DNA of 64,000 nucleotides from Rhexocercosporidium sp. MPI-PUGE-AT-0058 (lineage: Eukaryota; Ascomycota; Leotiomycetes; Helotiales), in NCBI GenBank assembly GCA_020746875.1, contig JAGTJL010000039.1, forward strand, positions 62,001-126,000. Reading direction: 5' to 3'. The position numbers were made by a program, and so were the translations under genes. Under the pieces are notes generated by a model. That model was not told where the DNA came from, made no database searches, and was given only the letters and a program-made list of their open reading frames with translations. Below, piece by piece: positions 62,881 through 64,000 of this stretch. Each line of letters starts with the position of its first letter. Within the stretch, counting starts at the first letter, position 1.

Positions 62881-64000
62881 AAGAAATAAGTAAAAAAGCT
62901 AAAGTAAAGTACGTAAAAAAGCCTAAAAGCCTTTTATATTAATAATAAAGACTGAAACCGATAAGTGCTCGAATTAATATAAACTTATTTACTTAGAGAT
63001 CTCTTAGCCCTTAAAATAAAACTAAATACGGTATCTCGACAGTCTTTTATAACATAACGAGAAGCATAAGAAGTCTAAATGGAAACTATTTACCTTTAAT
63101 ATAAGAGTACTTAAATTATTAAAAGTGTTAATTTTAATACGTAAAGTATTAATATTAAAAAAGGTCGGACCGAAAATAGCCGGATTACGCCGTTGAAAAC
63201 GCCTCAATTAATATTAAAATATATTTAATATTTTAGAAACGAAAAGTAAATTATTTAAAATAAATCCGGCAAATTTTAACGCTAACCGCACTTTTAATAG
63301 GCGTATTTATTACTTTTTTCCTTTTCTTTTTTTATTAAGGGCTTACTTTAGGCTAGCGAGACGGAACTTAATAAAAAAGTATATAAGGTTTTATTTTATG
63401 CCTTTTTAATTAATTTCGGTCTTAAGTTATTTTACGCCGAGATTAACTTTAATAATAATAAGACTTTTATATTTAATAAGATTTATTTACTTCGCTTAAG
63501 CTTATACGTTCGTTTATTATAAAAATAAAAAGCCTAGACTTCGGCGTCTTTCGGGCTTTATTACCCTAAAAGGAGCCTAAAGTTATAAGCTTTTTAACTT
63601 AATATTTTACTTATATATTTCCTTTGTTTTCTCGAGCTTATATATTCTTCCTTTTTTAATATAATATACTATATTTTTTACTTTTTTATTAATAATATTA
63701 AACGCATTTACTTTTTAATAAATTACTAATTTTATTAAAAAAATTAATTATATTTAAAAATAATACCAAAAACAACGCTTTTAGCGGCAATTTAAAAGGC
63801 AAAGAGCTTAAACGACTTATTAACAACTTCTCTATAACCCGAGGAAGCTCTGCGACCCCGACTATAAACTACTTTACTATTAAGACAGGCTCTACGGACT
63901 CTATAAGCTCCTTTACCTTCGTGCTTATTAGGCCTTTAATAAAGCTTAATATCGCTAGAATTATTAATTTTATTTTATTATAATTACCGGGAACATTTAT
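62881..64000. other. AT-rich RIP-affected DNA, no gene recognised
   Basis: Plus-strand stretches have weak coding character (for example near 63,350-63,520) as expected inside a dead retrotransposon, but there is no diagnostic motif. The minus-strand 61-codon ORF at 63,022-63,207 has no support. Confidence 0.4.

Overview
The window looks like nuclear DNA of a filamentous ascomycete (Pezizomycotina). Short GT-AG introns, a multidomain iterative polyketide synthase, fungal transposon families and long AT-rich tracts all point that way. In the AT-rich tracts almost every CpA has become TpA, and conserved codons are changed only by C-to-T or G-to-A. That is the footprint of repeat-induced point mutation (RIP). 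Several relics of telomere-linked RecQ-like helicase (TLH) genes and a CCCTAAAA-containing minisatellite suggest a subtelomeric or subtelomere-derived position. I cannot name the species.

Layout. 1-7.1 kb: 5' part of a large polyketide synthase gene on the minus strand, running off the left edge, of normal composition, with a palindromic promoter element. 7.7-11.5 kb: a Tad-like non-LTR retrotransposon with mutated ORFs. 11.8-14.1 kb: a hAT transposase relic (minus). 15.0-22.4 kb: two TLH relics (minus). 23.1-24.9 kb: a RIP-destroyed cytochrome P450. 25.6 kb: an AAAT microsatellite. 26.2-27.5 kb: an unidentified coding relic split by a hAT-type MITE that still has a perfect 8-bp target duplication. 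29.2-31.9 kb: a second hAT transposase relic (plus). 32-39.7 kb: AT-rich DNA with one unidentified minus-strand relic. 39.7-40.5 kb: a minisatellite with no G on the plus strand. 41.9-46.1 kb: a third TLH relic (minus).

At about 47.51 kb composition returns sharply to normal. A TLH C-terminal fragment (plus) carries a nested Fot1/pogo transposon with intact inverted repeats and a TA duplication. Two decayed hypothetical genes (minus) follow, then the only gene that looks fully intact in the right half, a five-exon CorA-like membrane protein (53.2-55.7 kb, plus). 56.7-59.9 kb holds a RIP-mutated Ty3/Gypsy pol (minus). 60.0-62.1 kb holds small repeats, a C2H2 (DUF3505/OrsD-like) fragment and a 36-bp minisatellite. 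The last 1.9 kb is AT-rich with a possible LTR edge.

The genes form no shared pathway. The polyketide synthase and the dead P450 could once have belonged to secondary metabolism, but they lie 16 kb apart with transposons between. The most unusual object is the synthase. It starts with a ketoreductase in the place where non-reducing synthases normally carry a starter-unit acyltransferase, and continues KS-AT-PT-ACP-ACP-methyltransferase.
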